A stretch of 64,000 bases of DNA. Origin: SIG440 sp045646865. GTDB taxonomy: Bacteria > Bacillota > Clostridia > Monoglobales > Monoglobaceae. The notes under the pieces were generated by a model. That model had not been told where the DNA came from, did no database searches, and was given only the letters and a program-made list of their open reading frames with translations. The position numbers were made by a program, and so were the translations under genes. The stretch is from assembly GCA_045646865.1 (NCBI GenBank), contig JAZRLM010000004.1, positions 1-64,000 on the forward strand. The letters are read 5' to 3'. Numbering within the stretch: position 1 is the first letter of the stretch; each line of letters begins with the position of its first letter. Shown piece by piece: positions 8,251 through 16,149 of the stretch.

Positions 8251-8658
8251 ATGATTCTTGGTGTGGATTTCGGTGACAGCAGAACGGGTTATGCAACGTC
8301 GGATGCATTGGGTTTTTCGGCGCATACACTTGAAACCTTTCACGAGCGGAATATGGTCAAGGTTGCAAATCACACGGCAGAGCTTGTAAAGACTTTAGGT
8401 GTTGAAAAGATTGTTGTTGGCTTTCCCAAGAATATGAACGGCACTGTTGGCGACCGCGGCAAAAAAACCAAGGCGTTGGTAAAGCTACTTAAAGAGCTGG
8501 TTGATTGTCCTATTATTTTGTGGGATGAAAGGCTGACCACCGTTTCGGCGCATAATCTTATGAACGAAACAAATGTCCGTGGCAAAAAACGCAAGGATAC
8601 GGTTGATCGTATTGCGGCGGCATTTATACTTCAGGGCTATCTTGACAGTCAAAAATAA
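8251..8658 (+). CDS. ruvX: Putative pre-16S rRNA nuclease / Holliday junction resolvase RuvX (YqgF)
   Basis: 135 residues, RNase H-like fold. The first strand reads ILGVDFGDSRTG with the catalytic Asp, a middle segment VVGFPKNMNGTVG is the YqgF signature, and the C-terminal DTVDRIAAAFILQGYL supplies the last acidic residue. WDERLTT provides the conserved Glu. YqgF is needed for 5'-end maturation of 16S rRNA in E. coli and was first proposed as a resolvase. The start at 8251 follows GGAGG with proper spacing. The gene order ruvX then DUF1292 is the standard Firmicutes order. Confidence 0.92.
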   Translation: MILGVDFGDSRTGYATSDALGFSAHTLETFHERNMVKVANHTAELVKTLGVEKIVVGFPKNMNGTVGDRGKKTKALVKLLKELVDCPIILWDERLTTVSAHNLMNETNVRGKKRKDTVDRIAAAFILQGYLDSQK

Positions 8659-8673
8659 AAAGGAGATTAAAAA

Positions 8674-8991
8674 ATGGCAAACGAAAAATTTGATAATATC
8701 GAAAATGTTGAAAACGAAGACAATTTCCTTGTTGACCTCTTTGATGATGAGGGCAACAAGCAGACCTTTGAGCACCTTGACACAGTTCAGGTAAACGGTG
8801 ATGACTATGTTATCTGCATTCCCTATAAAGAGGAAGAAGATGACGAGGTTGACGAAGTTATCATCCTTAAGATTGACGGTGTTCAGGATGGCGAAAGCGT
8901 TCTTGTTCCCGAAGAAGATCTGGAGATTCTTGACAAGGCTTATGAACTCTTTAAAGAAAGAAACGCAGAACTTTTTGATTTTGAAGATTAA
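8674..8991 (+). CDS. DUF1292 acidic protein (YrzB-like)
   Basis: 105 residues, strongly acidic. The core (VDLFDDEGNKQTFEHLDTV, then YVICIPYKEEE and ILKIDG) is the DUF1292 pattern, a small beta-rich protein of unknown function that is almost always next to ruvX in Firmicutes. The start is preceded by AAGGAG, 15 bp after the ruvX stop, so the two are cotranscribed. No catalytic residues are recognisable. Confidence 0.88.
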   Translation: MANEKFDNIENVENEDNFLVDLFDDEGNKQTFEHLDTVQVNGDDYVICIPYKEEEDDEVDEVIILKIDGVQDGESVLVPEEDLEILDKAYELFKERNAELFDFED

Positions 8992-9003
8992 TCAGATAAT
9001 ACA

Positions 9004-9033
9004 CATTATCGGGCAATAGTTTGCCCGATAATG
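9004..9033 (+). terminator. Intercistronic hairpin downstream of the DUF1292 gene
   Basis: A 13-bp perfect stem (CATTATCGGGCAA with TTGCCCGATAATG) lacks a clear U-tract, so it may be a weak terminator or an RNA-processing/stability hairpin between the DUF1292 gene and topB. Confidence 0.55.
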
Positions 9034-9043
9034 TCGTTTAAAG

Positions 9044-11146
9044 GTGGTTTTTGACATAGTACTTATCATTGCAGAAAAACCGAGCCTTGCCCGAAACATT
9101 ATGGCAGGTATCGGCAAGCTTAATCGTTATGACGGATATTTTGAGGGTGAAGGCTACATCGTTACCTGGGCATTCGGACACTTGTTTTCCCTGGCTGATG
9201 TGGAGGCTTATGATGCCCAAAGTTCCGAAAATAGGTACTGGTCAATGGATAACCTTCCATGCTTTCCGAATAAGTTTATTTTTGAACTTAAAAAGGATGC
9301 AAACAAAAAGGTTGATGCCGGTGTTGAAAAGCAGTTTGGCATAATTAAAGCTCTGTGCAACAGAGATGATGTTGACACTATAATAAACGCAGGCGATGCT
9401 GACCGTGAGGGTGAAATTATAGTAAGAACCTGCATTGAAAAGGCTCTTGACGGGCAGAAAAGCCTTAAAAGGATATGGTTGCCCGACCAGACACCGCAGA
9501 CCGTCCGTGAGGCGATGAATTCCCTTAAAGATGAAAGCGAATATGACAACCTTGCAAACGAAGGCTATGCAAGAACCTATATGGACTGGCTCTACGGTGT
9601 AAATCTTACCCGATATGCAACACTCAGGTCGGGAACACTGCTTCGTGTAGGCAGAGTGATTGTGCCCATTGTCAAGGCTATTTATGACAGGGATATGGCG
9701 ATACGCAACTTTGTCCCTGATATTTATTATGCAATATCAAGCAAGGCTGAAACAAACGGCACCGATGTTGAGCTTACAAGCAAAACAAAGTTCACCAAAG
9801 AACAGCTTGCAGATGCACAGGCACTTTGTGATAAGTATAATGCCGAGAAGGCGGTTGTTACCGCAAAGAAAAAGAAAAAGGACAAGCTCTCACCGGGTAA
9901 ACTTTACTCGCTTACAAAACTGCAGAATGTACTTGGTAAAAAGTATAAAATGTCCATGGCTGAAAGCCTTGAGATTGTTCAGGGACTTTATGAAAAAGGC
10001 TATGTCACATATCCCAGAACTAATTCCGAGTATCTTGCAACAGCCGAGCAGGGTAAGATAAAAACCATTCTTGAATCTGTTAAAAGGCTTGGCTATCCCG
10101 TTGAGTTCAGATTCAGCAAAACCATATTTGATGACTCAAAGATTGAATCACATTCGGCGCTGACACCTACATATAAAATTCCCGACAAGACCAAACTTTC
10201 CGAGAATGAAATGAAGGTTTACAGCACAATTATGCGCCGTTTTGTGGCGGTGTTCTGTGCCGAGGAATGTACTGTTGAAAAGACTGAGATTACAATTAGC
10301 GTGGGCGATTTGGAGGAGTTTGCTCTTAAAGGCACGGTGATTGTTAACCCCGGCTGGACCAAGTATGACGATTATTCAAAAAAGGATAAAATTCTGCCGC
10401 CCCTTGAAAAAGGCGACCAGGTTAATATAAATTTCGTTCCCGTTGAAAAGGAAACAAGCCCGCCTAAGCATTACACCATTGAAACTCTTAACAATTACCT
10501 TAAAAATCCCTTTAAGGATGAAAAGGCAAATGCATCCGAGCAGGAAGACGAAGAGGCTGAATACCGTGCAATGTTCGAGGGTCTTGAACTTGGAACCGAG
10601 GCAACCCGAACAGGTATTATAGACAATGCCAGAAAAAGTCAGTATATTCAACTGAAGAAGGACACATACACAATTCTTCCTGCTGGTGAGAATTTAATTG
10701 AGTCTTTATCCCGAATGAATATAATTATGGATAAATTCCGCACTTCGCAGATGGGTGTGGCTTTAAAGGGCGTTTTTAAAGGAACTGAAACTGTTGACGG
10801 TGCAGTTAATTTTGTCAGAGACGAAATCACCAAGGTTTTTGAAGAAAACAAAAAGATGGGCGAAACCTTTGACGGCTTTGTGGGCGATATAGTTGGCAAA
10901 TGCCCCGTGTGCGGAGCTGACGTTGCGCGGACTAAGTTCGGCTACGGCTGTCAGGGTTACAAAGAAGGTTGCAAGTTCTCAACAGGAAATGTAATCTGCG
11001 GCAAAGTGATTTCAATTGACAATATAAAAAAGCTGCTTGAAAGCGGAACAACACCCGAAATCAGGGGTTTTGTTTCAAAGAAAAGCGGAAAAGAATTTTC
11101 TGCAAGGCTTGCCATTGAACAAGGCAAGGTAGTATTTAAATTTTGA
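9044..11146 (+). CDS. topB: DNA topoisomerase III (type IA)
   Basis: Relaxes and decatenates DNA through a transient 5'-phosphotyrosine. About 700 residues. The N-terminal Toprim domain has IIAEKPSLA and DADREGE, the active-site Tyr is in TYPRTNSEYL (about residue 326), and a C-terminal zinc-ribbon-like tail shows CPVCGADVARTKFGYGC. Start assignment is difficult: the only standard in-frame codon upstream of the conserved text is GTG at 9044, but it overlaps the apparent Shine-Dalgarno AAAGGTGG (9039-9046). Family members begin MKLVIAEKPS, which would place the start at an ATA codon at 9056 with ideal spacing (see findings). Ends 28 bp before nfnA. Confidence 0.9.
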   Translation: MVFDIVLIIAEKPSLARNIMAGIGKLNRYDGYFEGEGYIVTWAFGHLFSLADVEAYDAQSSENRYWSMDNLPCFPNKFIFELKKDANKKVDAGVEKQFGIIKALCNRDDVDTIINAGDADREGEIIVRTCIEKALDGQKSLKRIWLPDQTPQTVREAMNSLKDESEYDNLANEGYARTYMDWLYGVNLTRYATLRSGTLLRVGRVIVPIVKAIYDRDMAIRNFVPDIYYAISSKAETNGTDVELTSKTKFTKEQLADAQALCDKYNAEKAVVTAKKKKKDKLSPGKLYSLTKLQNVLGKKYKMSMAESLEIVQGLYEKGYVTYPRTNSEYLATAEQGKIKTILESVKRLGYPVEFRFSKTIFDDSKIESHSALTPTYKIPDKTKLSENEMKVYSTIMRRFVAVFCAEECTVEKTEITISVGDLEEFALKGTVIVNPGWTKYDDYSKKDKILPPLEKGDQVNINFVPVEKETSPPKHYTIETLNNYLKNPFKDEKANASEQEDEEAEYRAMFEGLELGTEATRTGIIDNARKSQYIQLKKDTYTILPAGENLIESLSRMNIIMDKFRTSQMGVALKGVFKGTETVDGAVNFVRDEITKVFEENKKMGETFDGFVGDIVGKCPVCGADVARTKFGYGCQGYKEGCKFSTGNVICGKVISIDNIKKLLESGTTPEIRGFVSKKSGKEFSARLAIEQGKVVFKF

Positions 11147-11174
11147 TGTAAGTAACAGGAAAGGAATGACCTGA

Positions 11175-12014
11175 ATGTTTTTAATAAAGGAAAAGACAGT
11201 TTTAAATCCCAACGTTACAAAAATGGTTGTAGAGGCACCAATGGTTGCAAAAAAAGCAAAGGCAGGACAGTTTATAATTCTGCGTGTTGACGAAAATGGC
11301 GAAAGAATTCCCCTTACCATTGCGGACTATAACCGCACCGAGGGAACAATTACCATTATATTTCAGATTGTTGGTGCTACAACATTTAAGCTCAATAACC
11401 TGAATAAAGGCGACTATATCTGTGACTTTGTAGGGCCTTTGGGAAAAGCTTCCGAGGTTGAGGGCTTTAAAAAGGTTGCAGTTATCGGTGGAGGTGTTGG
11501 CTGTGCTATTGCATACCCCACAGCTAAGGCTCTTAAAGAAAACGGTGCAGAGGTTCACTCTATAATCGGTTTCCGCAACCAAGACCTTGTTATTCTTGAG
11601 AATGAATTTAATGAGGTATCCGATAAGGTTGTCCTTATGTCCGATGACGGCTCCTGCGGTGAAAAGGGTCTTGTTACCGACGCTCTTCGTAAGCTGGTTG
11701 AAGGCGGCGAAAAGTACGATTTGGTTATTGCAATCGGGCCCCTTGTTATGATGAAATTTGTTTGTCTGCTTACTAAAGAACTTGGAATAAAAACTGTTGT
11801 AAGTATGAATCCCATTATGATTGACGGCACAGGAATGTGCGGTGGATGTCGACTTACCGTTGGCGGTGAAATGAAGTTTGCCTGTGTTGACGGCCCTGAT
11901 TTTGACGGACATCAGGTTGATTTTGACGAGGTAATAAGACGAAGCTTAATGTATAAAGAAACTGAAAGAAAGCACCACGAGGATGCGTGTAATTTATTTA
12001 AGGGGGTAGAGTAA
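11175..12014 (+). CDS. nfnA: NADH-dependent reduced ferredoxin:NADP+ oxidoreductase, alpha subunit (ferredoxin-NADP+ reductase-like)
   Basis: 279 residues: an FAD-binding beta-barrel, a NAD-binding Rossmann domain (VAVIGGGVGCAIAYP), and a C-terminal [2Fe-2S] loop (GTGMCGGCRLTVGG ... FACVDGPDFDG). This is the dihydroorotate dehydrogenase electron-transfer-subunit-like protein that pairs with the GltA-like subunit encoded next. Together they form NfnAB, which couples NADH and reduced ferredoxin oxidation to NADP+ reduction by flavin-based electron bifurcation (in reverse it makes reduced ferredoxin). The start has AGGAAAGGAA upstream and the beta gene begins 1 bp after the stop. Confidence 0.88.
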   Translation: MFLIKEKTVLNPNVTKMVVEAPMVAKKAKAGQFIILRVDENGERIPLTIADYNRTEGTITIIFQIVGATTFKLNNLNKGDYICDFVGPLGKASEVEGFKKVAVIGGGVGCAIAYPTAKALKENGAEVHSIIGFRNQDLVILENEFNEVSDKVVLMSDDGSCGEKGLVTDALRKLVEGGEKYDLVIAIGPLVMMKFVCLLTKELGIKTVVSMNPIMIDGTGMCGGCRLTVGGEMKFACVDGPDFDGHQVDFDEVIRRSLMYKETERKHHEDACNLFKGVE

Positions 12015-12015
12015 A

Positions 12016-13404
12016 ATGGCTAATATGTCGCTTAAAAAGAATGAAATGCCTGTGCAAAGCCCCGAGGTCAGAAACAAAAACTTTAAAGAGGTTGCATTGG
12101 GTTACACCGAGGAGCAGGCAATTGACGAGGCAAAACGTTGTCTTAACTGTAAAAATATGCCCTGCGTTGGCGGTTGTCCTGTTAAAATACATATTCCCGA
12201 ATTCATAGCAAAGGTAGCGGAAGGTGATTTTCAGGGTGCTTATGATGTTATTTACAAGTCAAGTTCTCTTCCTGCAGTTTGCGGAAGAGTATGCCCTCAG
12301 GAAAATCAATGCGAGGGCAAATGTGTTCGGGGTATTAAGGGCGAGCCGGTTGGTATCGGCAGGCTTGAAAGGTTTGTTGCCGACTGGTATATGCAAAATA
12401 GAACAAAAGCAAATCTTGATATAAAGAAAAACGGCAAAAAAGTGGCTGTTGTAGGCTCTGGCCCTTCAGGTCTTACCTGTGCCGGTGATCTTGCAAAACT
12501 TGGCTATGCTGTAACCGTTTTTGAGGCGTTGCACATCCCCGGTGGTGTGTTGGTTTATGGTATTCCCGAATTCCGTCTGCCAAAAGGTATAGTAAAACGT
12601 GAAATTGAAAACTTAAAGGCTCTTGGTGTTGAGGTTGTGACAAATGCGGTAATCGGCAAAACCGAAACTGTTGACGAGCTTCTTGAAGATGGCTTTGAGG
12701 CTGTGTTTATCGGCTCGGGTGCAGGTCTTCCAAGGTTTACGAATATCCCGGGTGAAAATTTGAATGGTGTATATTCCGCAAACGAATTTTTAACAAGAAC
12801 AAACCTTATGAAGGCGTATGAAGAAAATTCTGCAACACCGATTATCCGTGCAAACCGTGTTGCCGTTGTAGGCGGTGGAAATGTTGCTATGGATGCGGCA
12901 AGATGTGCAAAAAGACTTGGTGCAGAAGAAGTTTATATTGTTTACCGTCGCTCTATGGACGAAATGCCCGCAAGACGAGAAGAGGTTGAACACGCAGAGG
13001 AAGAGGGTATTATTTTTAAAACCCTTAACAACCCGGTTGAAATTATCGGCAATGAAAATAAATTTGTATCAGGCATCAAATGTGTAAAGATGGAGCTTGG
13101 TGAACCTGACGAATCAGGCAGAAGGAGCCCGATTGTGGTTGAAGGCTCTGAATATGTTCTCGATGTTGATGCGGTGATTATGTCAATCGGCACATCACCC
13201 AATCCGCTTATAAGAAACACAACGGTGGGTCTTGAAACAGACAGACGTGGCTGTATAATCACAAAGGATGATAGCGGTCTTACCACCAAGGTCGGTGTTT
13301 ATGCCGGCGGTGATGCAGTAACGGGTGCGGCAACGGTCATACTTGCTATGGGTGCAGGTAAACCGGCAGCACAGGCAATAGATGAATATATAAAAACTAA
13401 ATAA
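12016..13404 (+). CDS. nfnB: NfnAB beta subunit (glutamate synthase small-subunit-like, FAD and two [4Fe-4S])
   Basis: 462 residues. The N-terminal Fe-S domain has CLNCKNMPCVGGCPVKIHIP and CGRVCPQENQCEGKCVRG, followed by an FAD domain (VAVVGSGPSGLTCAGDLAKLG) and an NADPH domain (VAVVGGGNVAMDAARCAKRLG). Homologues are often annotated GltA/GltD, but a separate large glutamate synthase subunit is absent and the immediately upstream partner is NfnA, so transhydrogenase function is favoured. It would exchange electrons with the ferredoxin reduced by PFOR (17.6-21.1 kb). RBS AAGGGGG overlaps the end of nfnA. Confidence 0.88.
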   Translation: MANMSLKKNEMPVQSPEVRNKNFKEVALGYTEEQAIDEAKRCLNCKNMPCVGGCPVKIHIPEFIAKVAEGDFQGAYDVIYKSSSLPAVCGRVCPQENQCEGKCVRGIKGEPVGIGRLERFVADWYMQNRTKANLDIKKNGKKVAVVGSGPSGLTCAGDLAKLGYAVTVFEALHIPGGVLVYGIPEFRLPKGIVKREIENLKALGVEVVTNAVIGKTETVDELLEDGFEAVFIGSGAGLPRFTNIPGENLNGVYSANEFLTRTNLMKAYEENSATPIIRANRVAVVGGGNVAMDAARCAKRLGAEEVYIVYRRSMDEMPARREEVEHAEEEGIIFKTLNNPVEIIGNENKFVSGIKCVKMELGEPDESGRRSPIVVEGSEYVLDVDAVIMSIGTSPNPLIRNTTVGLETDRRGCIITKDDSGLTTKVGVYAGGDAVTGAATVILAMGAGKPAAQAIDEYIKTK

Positions 13405-13412
13405 TAGAAAAA

Positions 13413-13444
13413 AGGCTCTCTGCACAAAAGTGTAAAGAGCTTTT
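13413..13444 (+). terminator. Terminator of the nfnAB operon
   Basis: Imperfect stem GGCTCTCTGCAC/GTGTAAAGAGCtt around an AAAA loop, followed by TTTTT. It lies between convergent genes. Confidence 0.65.
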
Positions 13445-13449
13445 TAATT

Positions 13450-14181
13450 TTAATATGTAATAATACGGTTAACCTCAAAGGTTTGGTTTTCTTCAAGAAA
13501 ATGCATTCCAAGCTTGGTTGAAATATCATCGTGGATTTTGCCAAAGTCTGCCATACCACACCATGGCTCAATACAAACAAAGTCGGAGAATGGCTCTGTC
13601 CATATAAGCAGATTTTCGCAACCCTCATATGAAATTTTGGTTTCTTCGGATGTTTTGGTATTTTTAAGTGAAACCCAAGTGCTGTCAACATCGGTGTAAA
13701 CAACGGTTATTGATTTATCAAAAAGTTGGTCCGAAAGGGCAAGAACAGTATGCCCGTCGTGTGAGCCGATAGAGAAAAACATTTTGCTGTTATTTTTGTT
13801 GATGACCTTATATCCGATGTCAATAGAATTTCCGCACAGAGTATATTTAACATAAAGTTCAAAGTCATATGGATATGAAAGTTTTGTTTCTGTATTGGAT
13901 ACAAGAACAAAGGTTACAGAGGTTTCTGACTGCTCTGCAATATCAAATTCTGAAAACATTGCAAAGCCATGGGGCTTCATTGGATAATCCTTGCCGTTAA
14001 CCGTAATTTTATCGCCGACGGGATAACCGCAAATAGGAAAGAGAACAGGTGCCTGATCTTCCCAAAGGTTATCGGGCTGATGAAGGTGTTCTTTGCCGTC
14101 TGACGTTTTTATACTTTTCATTTCTGCGCCGAGAGTGCTGATATTTAATGCTAAAAATTCATTGCTAATTTCTATAATCAT
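13450..14181 (-). CDS. Aldose 1-epimerase family protein (LacX-like)
   Basis: 243 residues. The galactose-mutarotase fold is suggested by ISTLGAEMKSI at the start, MKPHGFAM (His) in the middle, SIGSHDGHTVL, and LLIWTEPFSDFVCIEPWCG near the end, which holds the conserved Glu-Pro. LacX-like members act on sugars or sugar phosphates of unknown identity. The promoter's -10 box is at 14210-14215, so transcription should begin near 14203; the ATG at 14181 leaves a ~22-base leader. An ATG at 14193 would be almost leaderless, and longer starts lie upstream of the transcription start. No strong Shine-Dalgarno sequence is visible. Confidence 0.82.
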   Translation of the reverse strand: MIIEISNEFLALNISTLGAEMKSIKTSDGKEHLHQPDNLWEDQAPVLFPICGYPVGDKITVNGKDYPMKPHGFAMFSEFDIAEQSETSVTFVLVSNTETKLSYPYDFELYVKYTLCGNSIDIGYKVINKNNSKMFFSIGSHDGHTVLALSDQLFDKSITVVYTDVDSTWVSLKNTKTSEETKISYEGCENLLIWTEPFSDFVCIEPWCGMADFGKIHDDISTKLGMHFLEENQTFEVNRIITY

Positions 14182-14209
14182 TTTTTTGCTCATTTGATTT
14201 ATTAACATT

Positions 14210-14238
14210 ATTATATAAACATTTATCTGTTTTGTCAA
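14210..14238 (-). promoter_or_regulatory. Consensus promoter of the LacX-like gene
   Basis: On the minus strand TTGACA (14233-14238), 17 bp, TATAAT (14210-14215), placed directly after the terminator of the symporter gene. Confidence 0.8.
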
Positions 14239-14243
14239 CTTTA

Positions 14244-14267
14244 AAAGCCCTGCATCTGCAGGGCTTT
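14244..14267 (-). terminator. Terminator of the alanine/glycine symporter gene
   Basis: Stem AAAGCCCTGCA/TGCAGGGCTTT with a 2-base loop, followed on the minus strand by TTTT. It starts 10 bases after the symporter stop codon. Confidence 0.8.
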
Positions 14268-14277
14268 CAGATTTCAT

Positions 14278-15798
14278 TTATTTTTCCTGTTCTTCCTGAA
14301 TTTCAGGGAATACAGAAAGCATTGGTTTTACATCCAGTTTGCGGATTTTTCTATCTATGTAGTTCTTTGTAATCTTGCAAACCAGACCTGAAAGAACGAT
14401 AACACCAATAAGGTTGGGAATCATCATAAGACCGTTGAATGTGTCCGAGATATCCCATGCAAGTGAAGATGTCATCAGCGCACCGCACATAATCATAACA
14501 AGGTGAATAACCTTGTAAACCTTCGTTGTTTTTGTTCCAAACAGGTATTCCCATGCTTTTGTACCGTAGTGGTCCCAGCCGAGAACTGTTGTGAAAGCAA
14601 ACAGGAGAATGGCAATAGCGATAAACTTACTACCGAGATTTCCAAAGCTGAATACCGAGTTAAAGGCTTCTGCAACCATTGTGGCATCATTTGTGTGAGT
14701 ACCGATGGGTGCGGTAATGTCAAATACTCCTGATGTAAGAACAACAAGTGCAGTCATTGTACAAACAACCATTGTATCAGCAAAAACCTCGAAGATACCC
14801 CACATACCCTGCTGAACGGGTTCTTTTACGTTTGAGTTTGAGTGAACCATTACAGAAGAACCAAGACCTGCTTCGTTTGAGAAAACACCGCGCTTAAAGC
14901 CCTGAACCATAACGGTTTTGATAATTGAACCGGTAACACCGCCGGCAACTGCAATAGGGCTGAATGCCTGAGTAAAGATTGCCTTGAAAGCAGTACCGAT
15001 TTGTGCATAGTTAACGCCGATAATAATTAGGCTTCCTGCTACAAACAAAACTACCATAAAGGGTACAACTTTTTCTGCAAAGGATGCAATTCTCTTAAGA
15101 CCGCCCAGAACGATAAGAGCAGCAATAACAACAAGAACGATACCGATAACAACCGAATAAGCTGTTACACCGTCATAGAGGGGTATGCTTGTAAGTGCTT
15201 TTACGGGGAAAGCAGACTCAATGTTAACTACAATCTTGTTAATCTGTCCCATTGCACCGATACCGAATGATGCAAGGAGTGTAAAGATTGAGAACAGTAT
15301 TGAAAGAACTTTACCGATAGTCTTGCAACCCTTGAAGGAACCAAGACCATCGCGCAGATAATACATTGCACCGCCTGACCATTCGCCGTCAGCATTTTTG
15401 CGGCGGAAGAAGATGCCCAGAACATTTTCAGAATAATTTGTCATCATTCCAAAGAATGCAGCAACCCACATCCAGAAAACAGCACCGGCACCGCCGATAC
15501 ATATTGCAGCAGCAACACCTGCGATATTACCTACGCCGATTGTTGCAGCAAGAGCTGTACAAAGAGCCTGGAAGGGAGAAATGGATGCTTTGTCTTTGCT
15601 GTGACCGATTACATCCTTGTGGAAAAGACTGCCAATGGTGTTTTTCCACCAAAGACCAATGTGTAAAACCTGGAAGAATTTGGTCAATACTGTTGTTAAT
15701 ACACCTGTAAAAAGCAACAATGCAAGACCAAGGGTTGTCCATACAAATGTGTTTATAACATCATTGTATGCGGCAAGTTGAGTAAAAAATTGATTCAT
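14278..15798 (-). CDS. Sodium:alanine/glycine symporter (AGCS family)
   Basis: Imports alanine or glycine with Na+. 506 residues with about ten hydrophobic segments across the whole length. The AGCS signature region is visible as FQALCTALAATIGVGNIAGV (residues ~75-95), followed by FWMWVAAFFGMMTNYSENVLG and later RGVFSNEAGLGSSVM. The mRNA leader carries a glycine riboswitch and a terminator (15821-15990), which makes glycine the probable substrate. The start at 15798 has AGGAGGG upstream. Confidence 0.92.
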   Translation of the reverse strand: MNQFFTQLAAYNDVINTFVWTTLGLALLLFTGVLTTVLTKFFQVLHIGLWWKNTIGSLFHKDVIGHSKDKASISPFQALCTALAATIGVGNIAGVAAAICIGGAGAVFWMWVAAFFGMMTNYSENVLGIFFRRKNADGEWSGGAMYYLRDGLGSFKGCKTIGKVLSILFSIFTLLASFGIGAMGQINKIVVNIESAFPVKALTSIPLYDGVTAYSVVIGIVLVVIAALIVLGGLKRIASFAEKVVPFMVVLFVAGSLIIIGVNYAQIGTAFKAIFTQAFSPIAVAGGVTGSIIKTVMVQGFKRGVFSNEAGLGSSVMVHSNSNVKEPVQQGMWGIFEVFADTMVVCTMTALVVLTSGVFDITAPIGTHTNDATMVAEAFNSVFSFGNLGSKFIAIAILLFAFTTVLGWDHYGTKAWEYLFGTKTTKVYKVIHLVMIMCGALMTSSLAWDISDTFNGLMMIPNLIGVIVLSGLVCKITKNYIDRKIRKLDVKPMLSVFPEIQEEQEK

Positions 15799-15820
15799 GG
15801 TATAAAACCCTCCTATAAAA

Positions 15821-15851
15821 TAAAAAAATAGCTACCATTTTATTGGTAGCT
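15821..15851 (-). terminator. Expression-platform terminator of the glycine riboswitch
   Basis: On the minus strand AGCTACCA...TGGTAGCT forms a stem-loop followed by ATTTTTTTA (15821-15829), just before the ribosome-binding site of the symporter. Confidence 0.8.
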
Positions 15852-15856
15852 CCGGA

Positions 15857-15990
15857 ATAATATACACAGACATATCTAAATTAAACTTATTGTCTGCTCC
15901 GTCCTTTTGCCTGAGAGATTCGGTCGTATCCGACCTTGCACCTTCGGCACTCAAAACGAGATTCTCCGGAGTGTCCTCCACTTTCAGTCT
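15857..15990 (-). ncRNA. Glycine riboswitch (single aptamer with ghost stem)
   Basis: On the minus strand the conserved core is clear: GCCGAAGGTGCAA, then AATCTCTCAGGCAAAAGGAC, preceded by CTCCGGAGAATCTC. Only one full aptamer is present. Downstream, CAGACA...TGTCTG (around 15870-15895) forms a simple stem typical of the ghost aptamer in singleton glycine riboswitches. It leads into the terminator before a Na+/alanine-glycine symporter, so it most likely acts as a glycine OFF switch (inference from gene function). Confidence 0.9.
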
Positions 15991-16149
15991 TCAAAGAATC
16001 CTGAAAGTTTCAATGGTTATACATATATTATACTCAACTTTTGTTATAAGTCAATAGTTTTTGTTAATTTAATAACAATTTTATCAAATTTTGGTTGAGT
16101 TTTAACATTTTATCATATATTTAATATAATAAAAGAGTGGAGGTGGCTT

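Noticed and set aside
11202..11912. A 236-codon minus-strand frame inside nfnA
   Set aside because: It lies fully antisense to a well-supported gene, with no family signal and no RBS.
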